Below the pieces are notes generated by a model. The model ran no database searches. It was not told where the DNA came from and worked only from the letters and a program-made list of their open reading frames with translations. Of a stretch of DNA of 64,000 nt, positions 17,950 through 26,461 are shown piece by piece. The stretch comes from Candidatus Nanopelagicales bacterium (GTDB lineage: Bacteria > Actinomycetota > Actinomycetes > S36-B12): assembly GCA_018401415.1 (NCBI GenBank), contig JAGYKV010000010.1:62001-126000 (forward strand). The letters run 5' to 3'. Position numbers and translations under genes: made by a program. How positions within the stretch are numbered: the first letter of the stretch is position 1; each line of letters begins with the position of its first letter.

Positions 17950-18285
17950 TTAACCCCAAACAGCGTCCGTCACCGTGCCGTTTTCGACCGTGAAAGTGAG
18001 CCGATCCTCGCGATAGTCCTTGGTCACCATTTGGGGCTCCCCATCGATTTCACCTACCCGCCAGATGTATCCAGATTCCTCGACTCGAGCTCCCGCCTCG
18101 GCCTCGGGTAGGCGATCGGCAATCAGGCTCAGGCGAAATTCCTCCATGGGGTCTGCCTCAATTTGACCATTTGGGCTCTCGCTGACAGAGCCCGCAGAGC
18201 CATTATCGGCATTTTCTCCCGTGCATCCACTCAACACGAGCAAAATAGAAGCAGCGATGGCAACTGAAAGGGTTCTCCATCTCAT
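17950..18285 (-). CDS. Lipoprotein with I78-inhibitor-like domain
   Basis: 111 residues. The signal peptide ends in a lipobox LVLSGC (Cys at ~21). The C-terminal ~40 residues, IWRVGEIDGEPQMVTKDYREDR then LTFTVENGTVTDAVWG, follow the peptidase inhibitor I78 pattern (T-x-D-Y-R-x-D-R-L). It may inhibit a serine protease at the cell surface; that role is inference. Confidence 0.7.
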   Translation of the reverse strand: MRWRTLSVAIAASILLVLSGCTGENADNGSAGSVSESPNGQIEADPMEEFRLSLIADRLPEAEAGARVEESGYIWRVGEIDGEPQMVTKDYREDRLTFTVENGTVTDAVWG

Positions 18286-18452
18286 ATGTTGACCACCACC
18301 CTAACTGTTGGCGTGTTCATTCACCCACTGTGACGAGGGCAACGATCTGCCATGGTTTTGTGGTCACAGGGACAACTCCAATTCTGATGAAAGCTTAAAA
18401 GTTAAAAGCATGGACTTGCGGCAGGTGCTGGGCGAAGGCTAACAGTTTTTTG

Positions 18453-18526
18453 TGTCCCCGGTGGGATTCGAACCCACACTGTGCCGGGTTTAAGCCGGGT
18501 GTCTCTACCGGTTGGACTACGGGGAC
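18453..18526 (-). tRNA. tRNA with UAA anticodon, short variable loop
   Basis: 74 nt. Acceptor GTCCCCG/CGGGGAC pairs over 7 bp and the T arm is GTGGG-TTCGAAT-CCCAC. The anticodon loop is CTTAAAC, so the anticodon is UAA (reads UUA, Leu). The variable loop is only five bases, whereas normal bacterial tRNA-Leu has a long variable arm. The first pair of the anticodon stem is C-C, and the D arm is weak. CCA is not encoded. Confidence 0.7.
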
Positions 18527-18544
18527 GGTTCGTGCCCGCTAACC

Positions 18545-19903
18545 CTACCCGCGGGCCAAGAGCTCGCGGTACCACCGAGCACTGGCTTTCGGCTCCCGCT
18601 CGCCAGTTGCCGGATCCACCCGAATAAGACCGAACTTCTTGGTCCATCCGGATGCCCATTCAAGGTTGTCCATGAGGCTCCATGCGAAGTAACCGCGAAC
18701 ATCTAGCCCCTCTTCGCGAGCGGCAATTGCCTGAGCAATATGTGCCCTGAGATACGCGATTCGTTCAGGGTCATCGATGGAATCCGGAGCGGCCATTCCG
18801 TTTTCGCAGATCCAGAGAGGAACACCCGGGAGAGATTTATTGATTAGATGCAGTGCCATGAGCAGACCCTCGGGGAAAATCTCCCATCCCATGTCGGTGC
18901 GCTCGCCACGAGGGGCGAAACTCACGGGGGGGCACGCGGGGAACATGCTGGTGTCCTGACCAATGGCCACGATGTCACTGATACCCGGGGCCGCAATGCG
19001 ATTTACGGTGTAGTAATTCCCCCCAACCCAATCAATTGGCGTGGACAGGATCTCGTTGTCCGAATCCTTGACAAAAGCCCAGTCGGTGATCGATGCACAT
19101 GAATCGCGGGTGAGATCGCTCACTCCCTTTCCCGCCAGCAGATCGAGAAATATTCGATTTTGCATTCCGTCAATATGCTCGGTGGCACTTTGCATGTCGG
19201 GTGTCTCGGCCAGACATGGAATGGCATTTAAAACAATTCCGATGTTGGTCGCTCCAACTTCCCGCATGGCATTGACCGCTAAACCATGGCCCAAAATCAG
19301 GTTATAGGCGGCCTCGAGCGAGGCCCCCGGCTCCTTTAGACCTGGAGCAAAGTACCCAGCGCAATAACCAAGAAAGGCTGAACACCACGGTTCATTAAGA
19401 GTTGCCCATTGTTGAATTCTTGATCCAAAGTGGCTGGCCATGGCTCGGGCATAGGCAGCGAATTGATATGCCGTTTCACGATTGGTCCACCCACCGTTGT
19501 GCTCGACCTCGAGTGGGGTGTCCCAGTGAAAAAGTGTGGGAACGGGTGCAATTCCCCGGTCAATTAAACCGTTCACCAGCCGGTCATAAAAATCGATTCC
19601 GCCGGGAGAAATCGGACCCACACCACCGGGGATCACGCGCGCCCAACTAATGGAAAACCGATAGGTGTCAACACCGAGCCAGGCCAGAAGATCAAGGTCC
19701 TCTTCAAGTCTGTTCACATGGTCACAGGCCGGTTCACCGGTTGCTCCGTCAACAACTTTGCCAGGAGTGTTGGCGAATTCATCCCAGTTGCAGGCTCCTC
19801 GCCCAGCGATATCGCCTTCGATTTGCCACGATGAAGTGGCAACACCTAAAGCAAAGTCAGCGGGAACTTCGAGTCCATCAAAAATCCGAGCACGGTTGTT
19901 CAT
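18545..19903 (-). CDS. GH1 beta-glucosidase
   Basis: 452 residues. Acid/base Glu is in ATLNEPW and the nucleophile Glu in LWICENGM, both GH1 hallmarks; the N-terminus DFALGVATSSWQIEG is also typical. It probably hydrolyses beta-glucosides (or galactosides) brought in by the adjacent ABC importer. It lies 10 bp downstream of the permease gene but has its own leaderless promoter box. Confidence 0.93.
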   Translation of the reverse strand: MNNRARIFDGLEVPADFALGVATSSWQIEGDIAGRGACNWDEFANTPGKVVDGATGEPACDHVNRLEEDLDLLAWLGVDTYRFSISWARVIPGGVGPISPGGIDFYDRLVNGLIDRGIAPVPTLFHWDTPLEVEHNGGWTNRETAYQFAAYARAMASHFGSRIQQWATLNEPWCSAFLGYCAGYFAPGLKEPGASLEAAYNLILGHGLAVNAMREVGATNIGIVLNAIPCLAETPDMQSATEHIDGMQNRIFLDLLAGKGVSDLTRDSCASITDWAFVKDSDNEILSTPIDWVGGNYYTVNRIAAPGISDIVAIGQDTSMFPACPPVSFAPRGERTDMGWEIFPEGLLMALHLINKSLPGVPLWICENGMAAPDSIDDPERIAYLRAHIAQAIAAREEGLDVRGYFAWSLMDNLEWASGWTKKFGLIRVDPATGEREPKASARWYRELLARG

Positions 19904-19909
19904 GCGATC

Positions 19910-19915
19910 AGGCTA
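19910..19915 (-). promoter_or_regulatory. -10 box of leaderless GH1 gene
   Basis: TAGCCT on the minus strand, 6 nt before the ATG. It overlaps the stop region of the upstream permease gene. Confidence 0.45.
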
Positions 19916-20896
19916 GCCTTTCACCGACCCCGCCAAGAGCCCCCTGACAAAGAATCGTTGTAGGGAGAAGAAGACAATCAGTGGAACAATGATCGCAATG
20001 AACGCGCCCGCAGTGGTGAGGTGTAGTTGTGCACCGTATGAACCCTTCAGACTTGCTAAATAACTAGTAATTGGAGCCACGTTCGGTGTGCCACCGGCAA
20101 ACGTGATGGCCACGAGTAAGTCGTTCCACACCCACAGGAATTGGAAAATCGCAAAAGATGCAATTGCAGGAATGGACAACGGCAGCACGATCTTGCGGAA
20201 AATCAGGAAGTGACCGGCGCCATCGACCCGAGCGGCTTCCATGAGATCGCGAGGCAACTGGGCCATGAAGTTGTGAAGAAGGAAGATGGCCAGCGGGAGA
20301 GCGAACATGGTGTGCGCAATCCACAACGGAATATACGTTCCCGCAAGCAATGACTGATTGGATCCTGGTTTATTAAGATCCGGGAAAATCGGAATATCTC
20401 CGATACTCCACCCGAGATTAAACATTTGCAGTAACGGCAAGAGCGCCATTTGCAAGGGAACAACTTGAAGCGCGAAAATACCAAAGAAGATCCAAATCGC
20501 ACCGCGGAATGGAACCCACGCAATAGCGTACGCAGCCATGCTTGCCAAAACGAGTGGGAATATGGCCGCGGGGATGGCAATAGCAAATGAATTGAAGAAA
20601 TACGGCATGATTCCGGTTGCCGTGGTGCTCCCCCCGGTGATTACCTCGGCATAATTAGAGAACGTGACTGCGGGGTTGCGGAAGAAAGTCCACCAACCCG
20701 TGTTTTGAGCATCGGCTGCCGGCCGGAAAGACGTGATCAGCAGCCCCACCGTTGGGATGGTCCACAAAATGGTGATGATCGCGACGACAAGAACGGCCCA
20801 CGGACTGCTGAGCTTGCGGCGCGCAGCCTCTTTGATGCCGTGGTTACCTTCTTCGGGCTCTGGGAGAATCACAAACTCCGGGGCTTCAACGCTCAT
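19913..20896 (-). CDS. Sugar ABC transporter permease (MalG type)
   Basis: 327 residues with six to seven membrane helices. The EAA coupling motif is EAARVDGAGHFLIFRKIVLP, which contacts the ATPase. CUT1-family importer subunit. Start overlaps the MalF-type gene by 4 bp, so they are coupled. The end KGLLAGSVKG-like VRGLLAGSVKG is typical of MalG. Confidence 0.93.
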   Translation of the reverse strand: MSVEAPEFVILPEPEEGNHGIKEAARRKLSSPWAVLVVAIITILWTIPTVGLLITSFRPAADAQNTGWWTFFRNPAVTFSNYAEVITGGSTTATGIMPYFFNSFAIAIPAAIFPLVLASMAAYAIAWVPFRGAIWIFFGIFALQVVPLQMALLPLLQMFNLGWSIGDIPIFPDLNKPGSNQSLLAGTYIPLWIAHTMFALPLAIFLLHNFMAQLPRDLMEAARVDGAGHFLIFRKIVLPLSIPAIASFAIFQFLWVWNDLLVAITFAGGTPNVAPITSYLASLKGSYGAQLHLTTAGAFIAIIVPLIVFFSLQRFFVRGLLAGSVKG

Positions 20897-21870
20897 CGGA
20901 TTGCACGCTCCTTTCGCAGTTGAACCACGTTGTAAATGATCAGGGGTATTACCCCAATGAAGAGCACGACCGCAAGCGCATTTCCGTGACCTTCGTTGAA
21001 CTGAACAAAGGACTGGGCATACATCTCATTGGCCACAACTTGGGTCCCAAAGTTCCCGTTTGTCATGGTGCGGACAATGTCGAAGATCTTGAGCACAGCA
21101 ATCATGATTGTGGTCAAAACCACAATCAATGTCGCTCGAATCATGGGGATGGTCACCCGACTAAAAAGTCTCCACCCTGTTGCGCCATCGAGTTCAGCTG
21201 CTTCGACAACATCGGCAGGAATATTCTTAATGGCAGCGGACAAAACCACCATGGCGAAACCAACTTGAATCCACACCATGATCACCATGAGGAGGTAGTT
21301 GTTGAACGGCTGCCACAGAATCCAGTTCGGTGGCTCTTCAACGCCGAGCCACATGACCACCTGGCTCAGTAAGCCGACCTGTTCGCGACTCGGTTCACGG
21401 TATTCATAAACCAATCCCCAGATAATGCTGGCGCCCACAAACGAAATAGCCATGGGCATAAAAATCAAACTCTTGGCAACAGATTCCCTGCGCATGCGAT
21501 CCAATAGCAGCGCGAGCGTCAATCCGAGAGCCGTTGATGCCACCGGAGCAATCACGATCCACAGAAGGGTGTTGATTAATACCCCTTGTTGAGTGTCAAA
21601 GATCCAGGCGTAGTTATCTAAACCAATGAACTCTTCTTGATTAGCATCGAGGGTGCTGCCGTAGATTGTTCGGAATGCGGGAACGATTAAACCCATGGTG
21701 ACAAGAATTAAGGCGGGGCCTAAAAACACTATGAGTGCGGCCGGTCCTTGCAATCTTCCGCGGAATCTCGCGCCAATGAAAAATACAATCAACAAAAATG
21801 CGAGGAAGATCGCAATTGCGGCCGCGGCGCTACCGAGTTTCGGTAAACCGTTGAGTATTTCTTCCACCAA
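20893..21870 (-). CDS. Sugar ABC transporter permease (MalF type)
   Basis: 325 residues with an extra N-terminal helix, then six core helices. The EAA motif reads VEAAELDGATGWRLFSRVTIP. Inner-membrane partner of the MalG-type subunit in a CUT1 sugar importer. Separated from the binding-protein gene by 132 bp that include a strong hairpin. Confidence 0.92.
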   Translation of the reverse strand: MVEEILNGLPKLGSAAAAIAIFLAFLLIVFFIGARFRGRLQGPAALIVFLGPALILVTMGLIVPAFRTIYGSTLDANQEEFIGLDNYAWIFDTQQGVLINTLLWIVIAPVASTALGLTLALLLDRMRRESVAKSLIFMPMAISFVGASIIWGLVYEYREPSREQVGLLSQVVMWLGVEEPPNWILWQPFNNYLLMVIMVWIQVGFAMVVLSAAIKNIPADVVEAAELDGATGWRLFSRVTIPMIRATLIVVLTTIMIAVLKIFDIVRTMTNGNFGTQVVANEMYAQSFVQFNEGHGNALAVVLFIGVIPLIIYNVVQLRKERAIR

Positions 21871-21920
21871 CTAACCCTTCACCCGAGTATTGGATCAAGC
21901 AAGTCTTTCAGAAAATGAAA

Positions 21921-21963
21921 CTGCCGGAGTGGTTTCGAGCCAATTGCTCAACCACTCCGGCAG
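21921..21963 (-). terminator. Strong hairpin between binding-protein and permease genes
   Basis: A perfect 14-bp stem (CTGCCGGAGTGGTT with its complement) around a 15-nt loop. On the minus strand it is followed by TTTCATTTTC. It probably acts as a partial terminator or 3' stabiliser, giving more binding protein than permease, as in other sugar operons. Confidence 0.65.
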
Positions 21964-22002
21964 TCTTAATCAACTATTGCGATTGCTTCACAGTCTGCCT
22001 AA

Positions 22003-23433
22003 TTAGGAAGCGGGCCATGCTGCATCGATAGCCTTGAGAACTTCAGCCGTTGGCTTGTCCTCGGCGAACCATGCGGTCATTTGCGTCCACATCGCACCCG
22101 CACCAACAGCTGCCGGCATGAGGTCAGATGCATCGAAACGGAAGGTTCCGGTCAAGTCGGTCAGGTACTGAGCCGAGAGTTGATCGATGGAACCATCTGC
22201 ATAGGCATCCAATGGAACACCGCTGTTAGCGGAGACCCATGTGCCGAGTGCAACCTTGCTGGTTGCGAACTCAGGTGATGCCAGGTACGCCTGCACTGCG
22301 GCTACCTCTGGACGATCAGCAAATGCTGTAACGAACTCGCCGCCACCAACAACCGGCTGTGGAGCGACAGAATCGTCAATTGCGGGGAGGTAGAACGCGA
22401 ATGCATCGCCGTCAGCGCCGACTGTTGCGCCTTCCTGGAAGTTACCCCAGAAGTTTGCGTAGAAGCTAGCCTGCTGAAGCATGCCGCACTCACCCGCGAG
22501 GATTGGTGCGCCTGCATCTTGGAAGCCGACCGTTGCCAGTGTCTGGACATCGCCGAATCCACCGTTGACGTACTCAGGATTCTTCATCCAGCCTGCGAGA
22601 ACATCCATTGCTGCGGTAACTTCAGGGGAATCAAACAGAAGCTCGTGGTTTACCCACTTGTCGTAGACCTCGCCACCGTACATGCGCAGCATGATCTGCT
22701 CGAGCCAGTCAGTTGATGGCCAACCGGTTGCTCCACCGGACTCAAGTCCACCGCACCATGGCTTCACGCCATCGGCGACCATTTGATCGGAGAGTGCCCA
22801 CAGTTCATCCCATGTGGTGGGAACGGTGTAACCCTTGTCTGCGAATACCTTCGGTGAGTACCACACGAAAGATTTCATGTTGGAACCGAGAGGTGCTGCA
22901 TAGAAGGTGCCATCGACGGTGCCGTAGGTCTTCCATGCGGGGTTCCAGTACTGATCCACGTTGGCAACGGTGCCCTCGGGTGCAGGCACAGGTCCACCAT
23001 CCGCAACCAACTTGGCAAGCAAGCCTGGCTGTGGAATGAACGCGATATCGGGTGCGTTACCGCCCGCGATACGAGTGGGAAGTTGAGCTTCGAACTGATC
23101 GCTAGCTTCGTAGACAATGTCAATCCCAGTGCAGGATTCGAATTGGCTCCAAGCTTGCTCAAAGAGTCCCTGCTCGGGAGGAAGGATGGATGTAAAGATC
23201 GAAACGGATGCACCTTCGTTACCCAAGTACTGGGCGTAGGGCTCGCAACCAGCTGCAACATCTGCTGTTGCTTCTTCGGTGGCGGTTTCTTCGGTGGCGG
23301 TTTCTTCGGTGGCGGTTTCTTCGGTGGCGCTTTCTTCGGTGGAACTGTCACTCGAACAGGCTGCGAGCAGCATGAATGCTGCAACACCACCGGCGAGAAC
23401 TGCTGCACCACGGCGCCGCTTCAATGCGATCAT
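22003..23433 (-). CDS. Sugar ABC transporter substrate-binding lipoprotein
   Basis: 476 residues. Signal peptide with lipobox LLAACSSD, then an acidic low-complexity linker made of ATEET repeats, then a family-1 extracellular sugar-binding fold (ASVSIFTSILPPEQGLF; GGNAPDIAFIPQPG; NWEE-like WGNFQEGATVGADGD). It captures a glucoside for the MalFG-type permeases. AAGGAG lies before the ATG. First gene of the importer operon. Confidence 0.93.
   Translation of the reverse strand: MIALKRRRGAAVLAGGVAAFMLLAACSSDSSTEESATEETATEETATEETATEEATADVAAGCEPYAQYLGNEGASVSIFTSILPPEQGLFEQAWSQFESCTGIDIVYEASDQFEAQLPTRIAGGNAPDIAFIPQPGLLAKLVADGGPVPAPEGTVANVDQYWNPAWKTYGTVDGTFYAAPLGSNMKSFVWYSPKVFADKGYTVPTTWDELWALSDQMVADGVKPWCGGLESGGATGWPSTDWLEQIMLRMYGGEVYDKWVNHELLFDSPEVTAAMDVLAGWMKNPEYVNGGFGDVQTLATVGFQDAGAPILAGECGMLQQASFYANFWGNFQEGATVGADGDAFAFYLPAIDDSVAPQPVVGGGEFVTAFADRPEVAAVQAYLASPEFATSKVALGTWVSANSGVPLDAYADGSIDQLSAQYLTDLTGTFRFDASDLMPAAVGAGAMWTQMTAWFAEDKPTAEVLKAIDAAWPAS
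23272..23342 (-). repeat. 15-bp tandem repeat coding for an ATEET linker
   Basis: About four near-perfect copies of a 15-bp unit within the binding-protein gene. They encode repeated Ala-Thr-Glu-Glu-Thr just after the lipobox cysteine, a flexible acidic tether. Copy number could vary between strains. Confidence 0.85.
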
Positions 23434-23518
23434 GGATTCTCCTTGCTGGCTCAGAGTCGAGGGAGGTCCCCAACTTGATGGATATGCTCAATGGAACTAT
23501 TTCCCCGAAAAGGCAAAA

Positions 23519-23532
23519 GGTAAACGTTTCCA
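23519..23532. promoter_or_regulatory. Probable LacI-family operator
   Basis: The near-palindrome GGTAAACGTTTCC with a central AACGTT core is typical of LacI/GalR operators. It lies 86 bp upstream of the binding-protein start, in the 332-bp divergent region (23434-23765) shared with the ATPase gene. The LacI regulator at 26462-27478 is the obvious candidate. Confidence 0.55.
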
Positions 23533-23670
23533 TACTTCACCCTTCCCACCCCTGAGCGCAAGGCGAATACATGTAACGACACCATGTAACAATTAACAAT
23601 TTGATATCACTACTACTTTCACCCAATAAATCGAAACCAAGGGTCAGACTCGATCAAGCCGACTAGAGTC

Positions 23671-23683
23671 GTGGACGATCCAC
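23671..23683. repeat. Short palindrome in the divergent promoter region
   Basis: GTGGA-CGA-TCCAC: 5-bp arms around 3 nt. Lies ~80-95 bp before the ATPase start. Possible operator; no known consensus is matched. Confidence 0.3.
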
Positions 23684-23734
23684 TGTCGGAAACACAATTG
23701 AATAGTCCACTTTTTGACCTTTTACTCGGATCGT

Positions 23735-23752
23735 CCGACACGTACCTGTCGG
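23735..23752. repeat. Inverted repeat just upstream of the ATPase gene
   Basis: CCGACA, 6 nt, TGTCGG: perfect 6-bp arms ending 13 bp before the ATG. It could be an operator or a hairpin in the mRNA leader. Confidence 0.35.
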
Positions 23753-23765
23753 TGAAAGGCACAAC

Positions 23766-24833
23766 ATGACTGAATCTGTCACATTTGACGATGTTTCACT
23801 GCTCTACCCGGGTGGCGATAAACCTGCCGTGAGCCACCTCAACCTTTCAATCGGTAAGGGCGAGTTCCTTGTCCTGGTGGGACCCTCCGGCTGCGGAAAG
23901 TCCACCAGTCTGCGAATGCTCGCAGGACTGGAACCCATCTCCGATGGAAAAGTTCTCATTGGTGATCGCGATGTCACTCATCTTGCCGCGAAAGATCGAG
24001 ACATTGCCATGGTCTTTCAGAATTACGCACTGTATCCACATATGTCCGTTGCTGAGAACATGGCGTTTGCACTCAAGATTCAAAAAGTGAGCAAAGTTGA
24101 TATTGAACGCAGAGTGAAAGAGGCTGCGACACTTCTCGACCTCACCGAATATTTGGATCGCAAACCCAAAGCGCTCTCCGGTGGTCAGCGTCAACGCGTT
24201 GCCATGGGTCGCGCGATCGTGCGGGAACCACAGGTTTTTCTCATGGATGAACCACTGTCCAATCTTGATGCGAAACTTCGAGTACAAACCCGAACCCAGA
24301 TCGCAGCACTGCAACGTCGACTTGGTACAACAACGGTGTACGTGACCCACGATCAAGTTGAAGCCATGACCATGGGTGATCGGGTGGCAGTGCTCAAAGA
24401 CGGACTCCTACAGCAGGTTGATACACCCCGAGCACTTTATGATTCGCCTTCAAACGCATTTGTTGCTACCTTCATTGGCTCGCCGAGCATGAACATCATC
24501 ACTGCCAGGGTTGTGGAAGGTGGTGCGGAATTTGGAGGAACTGTCATTCCGGTAGAGCGCAATGTACTTGCCCAAGCAGATGGTGACCATGTTCTCGTTG
24601 GCGTCCGCCCGGAGGATTTACAACTATCCGAATCAGGTGCCCAAATGAAGGTCACCTTGGTGGAGGAATTGGGCGCCGACACTTTCGTTTATGGCACCAC
24701 CCCGGATGGCGTCAACGATCTCGTGGCTCGATCTCGTGGATTTCAATCACCACGGGTCGGCGAGACAGTGCACGTCACTCCTGAACGAACATATATTTTC
24801 AAGGCCACGGGCATGCAGGAACGAATCTTTTAA
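23766..24833 (+). CDS. Sugar ABC transporter ATPase (UgpC/MsmK type)
   Basis: 355 residues. Walker A GPSGCGKST at 39-47, signature LSGGQRQRVAMGRA, Walker B VFLMDEPLSNLDAK. The C-terminal ~120 residues are the MalK-type TOBE/regulatory domain (VLVGVRPEDLQL). MsmK-like ATPases may serve several CUT1 importers. GAAAGG precedes the ATG. Divergent from the importer operon it presumably powers. Confidence 0.93.
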   Translation: MTESVTFDDVSLLYPGGDKPAVSHLNLSIGKGEFLVLVGPSGCGKSTSLRMLAGLEPISDGKVLIGDRDVTHLAAKDRDIAMVFQNYALYPHMSVAENMAFALKIQKVSKVDIERRVKEAATLLDLTEYLDRKPKALSGGQRQRVAMGRAIVREPQVFLMDEPLSNLDAKLRVQTRTQIAALQRRLGTTTVYVTHDQVEAMTMGDRVAVLKDGLLQQVDTPRALYDSPSNAFVATFIGSPSMNIITARVVEGGAEFGGTVIPVERNVLAQADGDHVLVGVRPEDLQLSESGAQMKVTLVEELGADTFVYGTTPDGVNDLVARSRGFQSPRVGETVHVTPERTYIFKATGMQERIF

Positions 24834-24840
24834 ATACTTG

Positions 24841-26457
24841 CTACGTGACAAACCAGACAGCACAATTGGGTGGCACGGATTCATTCTTGCCACCCAATTG
24901 CATGTCGCTGCTCACCAATACCTCACAGATTGGAAACTTGTCCGACAATTGATAGGGATGCATTCCGGCGTTAACCATGCAATGGAAGCCCTTATCCCGA
25001 GCAAATATCATGACATTCGAATCCCCAGATTCAATAAATGTCACTGCGCCAGAAAGTTGTTTGCGATCACGCACAAGGGTTCGATATAGGTTCAGGGTGC
25101 TGGTGGGGTCGGCGTCTTCAGCTTCAACCGTAAACGTCCCCCATCCAATTGGCTGTGGTAACCACGTGGGTTTCTCGGAGTCAGTAAATGCATAGGGGGG
25201 CATATTTCCCGCCCATGGAAGCGGAACTCTTGCGCCATCGCGGCCTTTCTGCTGACCCTTTGTTCGGGAAAACACCGGATCCTGACGAGCTGAATCTGGA
25301 AGTTCAGCATCAGAGAGACCCAACTCTTCACCTTGGTAAATATAGATTCCACCGGGCAATGCATGGGCAACCGTTGCGAGGGCTCTCGCTCGGTTAAGGC
25401 CTAGAGCACCACCACCAAGTCTGCTCGCAACCCGTGGTGAATCGTGATTGGACAGCGCCCAGGTTGGTGGGGCTCCGACATGTGCAACGGCATCTAGTCC
25501 TTGGGTGATTGTGCGCTGCATTGCTACTGCGTTCCAGGCAACCACCAGGAAATCAAATCCGAATATTTGATGCAAGGAACTGGGTGAGACATAACGACCG
25601 ATTCGGTGCGGTGGCACCCAAGCCTCTGCAACGGTCATGCGATCACCCGGATATGAATCCAGCACCGAACGCCAGGAGGCGTATACCTCTTGCAGCTCAT
25701 CTCGATCAAAAAAACCTGAGTTGGCAATCAACTCTCGTCGCTGAGCAGCTTGCGGCGATCCGTCATCCAGATCGAATCGAAGTGCCTCTGTGAGTCCCAC
25801 GGGGTCCGGTAGATCCGCGTAGGTCATGTCTTTGGCCAATCCATGTGCAACATCCACCCGAAAACCGTCTACGCCCATGTCCAACCAGAATTTCAAGGTT
25901 GTGAGCCAGTCGGAAGCCACATCCGGATGTGTCCAATTCAGATCCGGTTGGGAACTATCAAAAACGTGCAAGTACCACTGACCCGGTGAGCCATCCGGGT
26001 TTATGGTTCGAGTCCATGCTGGTCCTCCAAACATGCTCACCCAATTATTCGGCGGTGAGTCACCCTCTGAATCGAGGAAATGAAAACGGGCTCGCTCACG
26101 CGATCCCGGTGGGGATAGCAATGCCTCTTGAAACCATGGGTGCTCTCGCGAAAAGTGATTTGGAACTATGTCCACAATAATTCGAAGACCCTGTCGATGT
26201 GCTTGCCCAATCAATTCACGAATATCGGAGAGGGTGCCGTACATGGGATCAACATCCCGCGGGTTCGCAACATCGTATCCGGAATCAAGTTGCGGAGATG
26301 GGTAGAAAGGTGAAAGCCACAGTGCATCTACACCCAAACTCGAGAGGTAGGGAAGCTTCTTCTGTACACCGCTGAGATCGCCGAGTGAATCGGCATTACC
26401 GTCAAAAAAGGATCGCGGGTAAACCTGATATACAGCAGCGTTATGCCACCACAGCAT
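24841..26457 (-). CDS. GH13 alpha-glucosidase
   Basis: 538 residues. GH13 regions are present: VDIVPNH (region I), GFRVDVAHG (nucleophile Asp), a Glu in MTVAEAW (acid/base), and LSNHDSPR (third acid). The N-terminus WWHNAAVYQVYPRSF and the QPDLNW segment indicate an alpha-glucosidase/oligo-1,6-glucosidase rather than an amylase. Start ATG 26457 is 5 bp after the lacI-type stop and preceded by AAAGAGG, so the two form an operon. With the GH1 enzyme, both alpha- and beta-glucosides could be used. Confidence 0.93.
   Translation of the reverse strand: MLWWHNAAVYQVYPRSFFDGNADSLGDLSGVQKKLPYLSSLGVDALWLSPFYPSPQLDSGYDVANPRDVDPMYGTLSDIRELIGQAHRQGLRIIVDIVPNHFSREHPWFQEALLSPPGSRERARFHFLDSEGDSPPNNWVSMFGGPAWTRTINPDGSPGQWYLHVFDSSQPDLNWTHPDVASDWLTTLKFWLDMGVDGFRVDVAHGLAKDMTYADLPDPVGLTEALRFDLDDGSPQAAQRRELIANSGFFDRDELQEVYASWRSVLDSYPGDRMTVAEAWVPPHRIGRYVSPSSLHQIFGFDFLVVAWNAVAMQRTITQGLDAVAHVGAPPTWALSNHDSPRVASRLGGGALGLNRARALATVAHALPGGIYIYQGEELGLSDAELPDSARQDPVFSRTKGQQKGRDGARVPLPWAGNMPPYAFTDSEKPTWLPQPIGWGTFTVEAEDADPTSTLNLYRTLVRDRKQLSGAVTFIESGDSNVMIFARDKGFHCMVNAGMHPYQLSDKFPICEVLVSSDMQLGGKNESVPPNCAVWFVT
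24863..24900. repeat. Perfect 13-bp inverted repeat at the GH13 3' end
   Basis: CAATTGGGTGGCA, 12 nt, then its complement. It lies inside the last 20 codons of the glucosidase gene and 30 bp past the convergent ATPase stop. It may serve as a two-way transcription terminator, though no clear T run follows on either strand. Confidence 0.55.
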
Positions 26458-26461
26458 TGGA

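Noticed and set aside
22713-23478. ORFs opposite the sugar-binding protein, including a Phe/Gly-repeat protein
   Set aside because: The repeats are the reverse reading of the ATEET linker; the real gene on the minus strand has a lipobox and family motifs.
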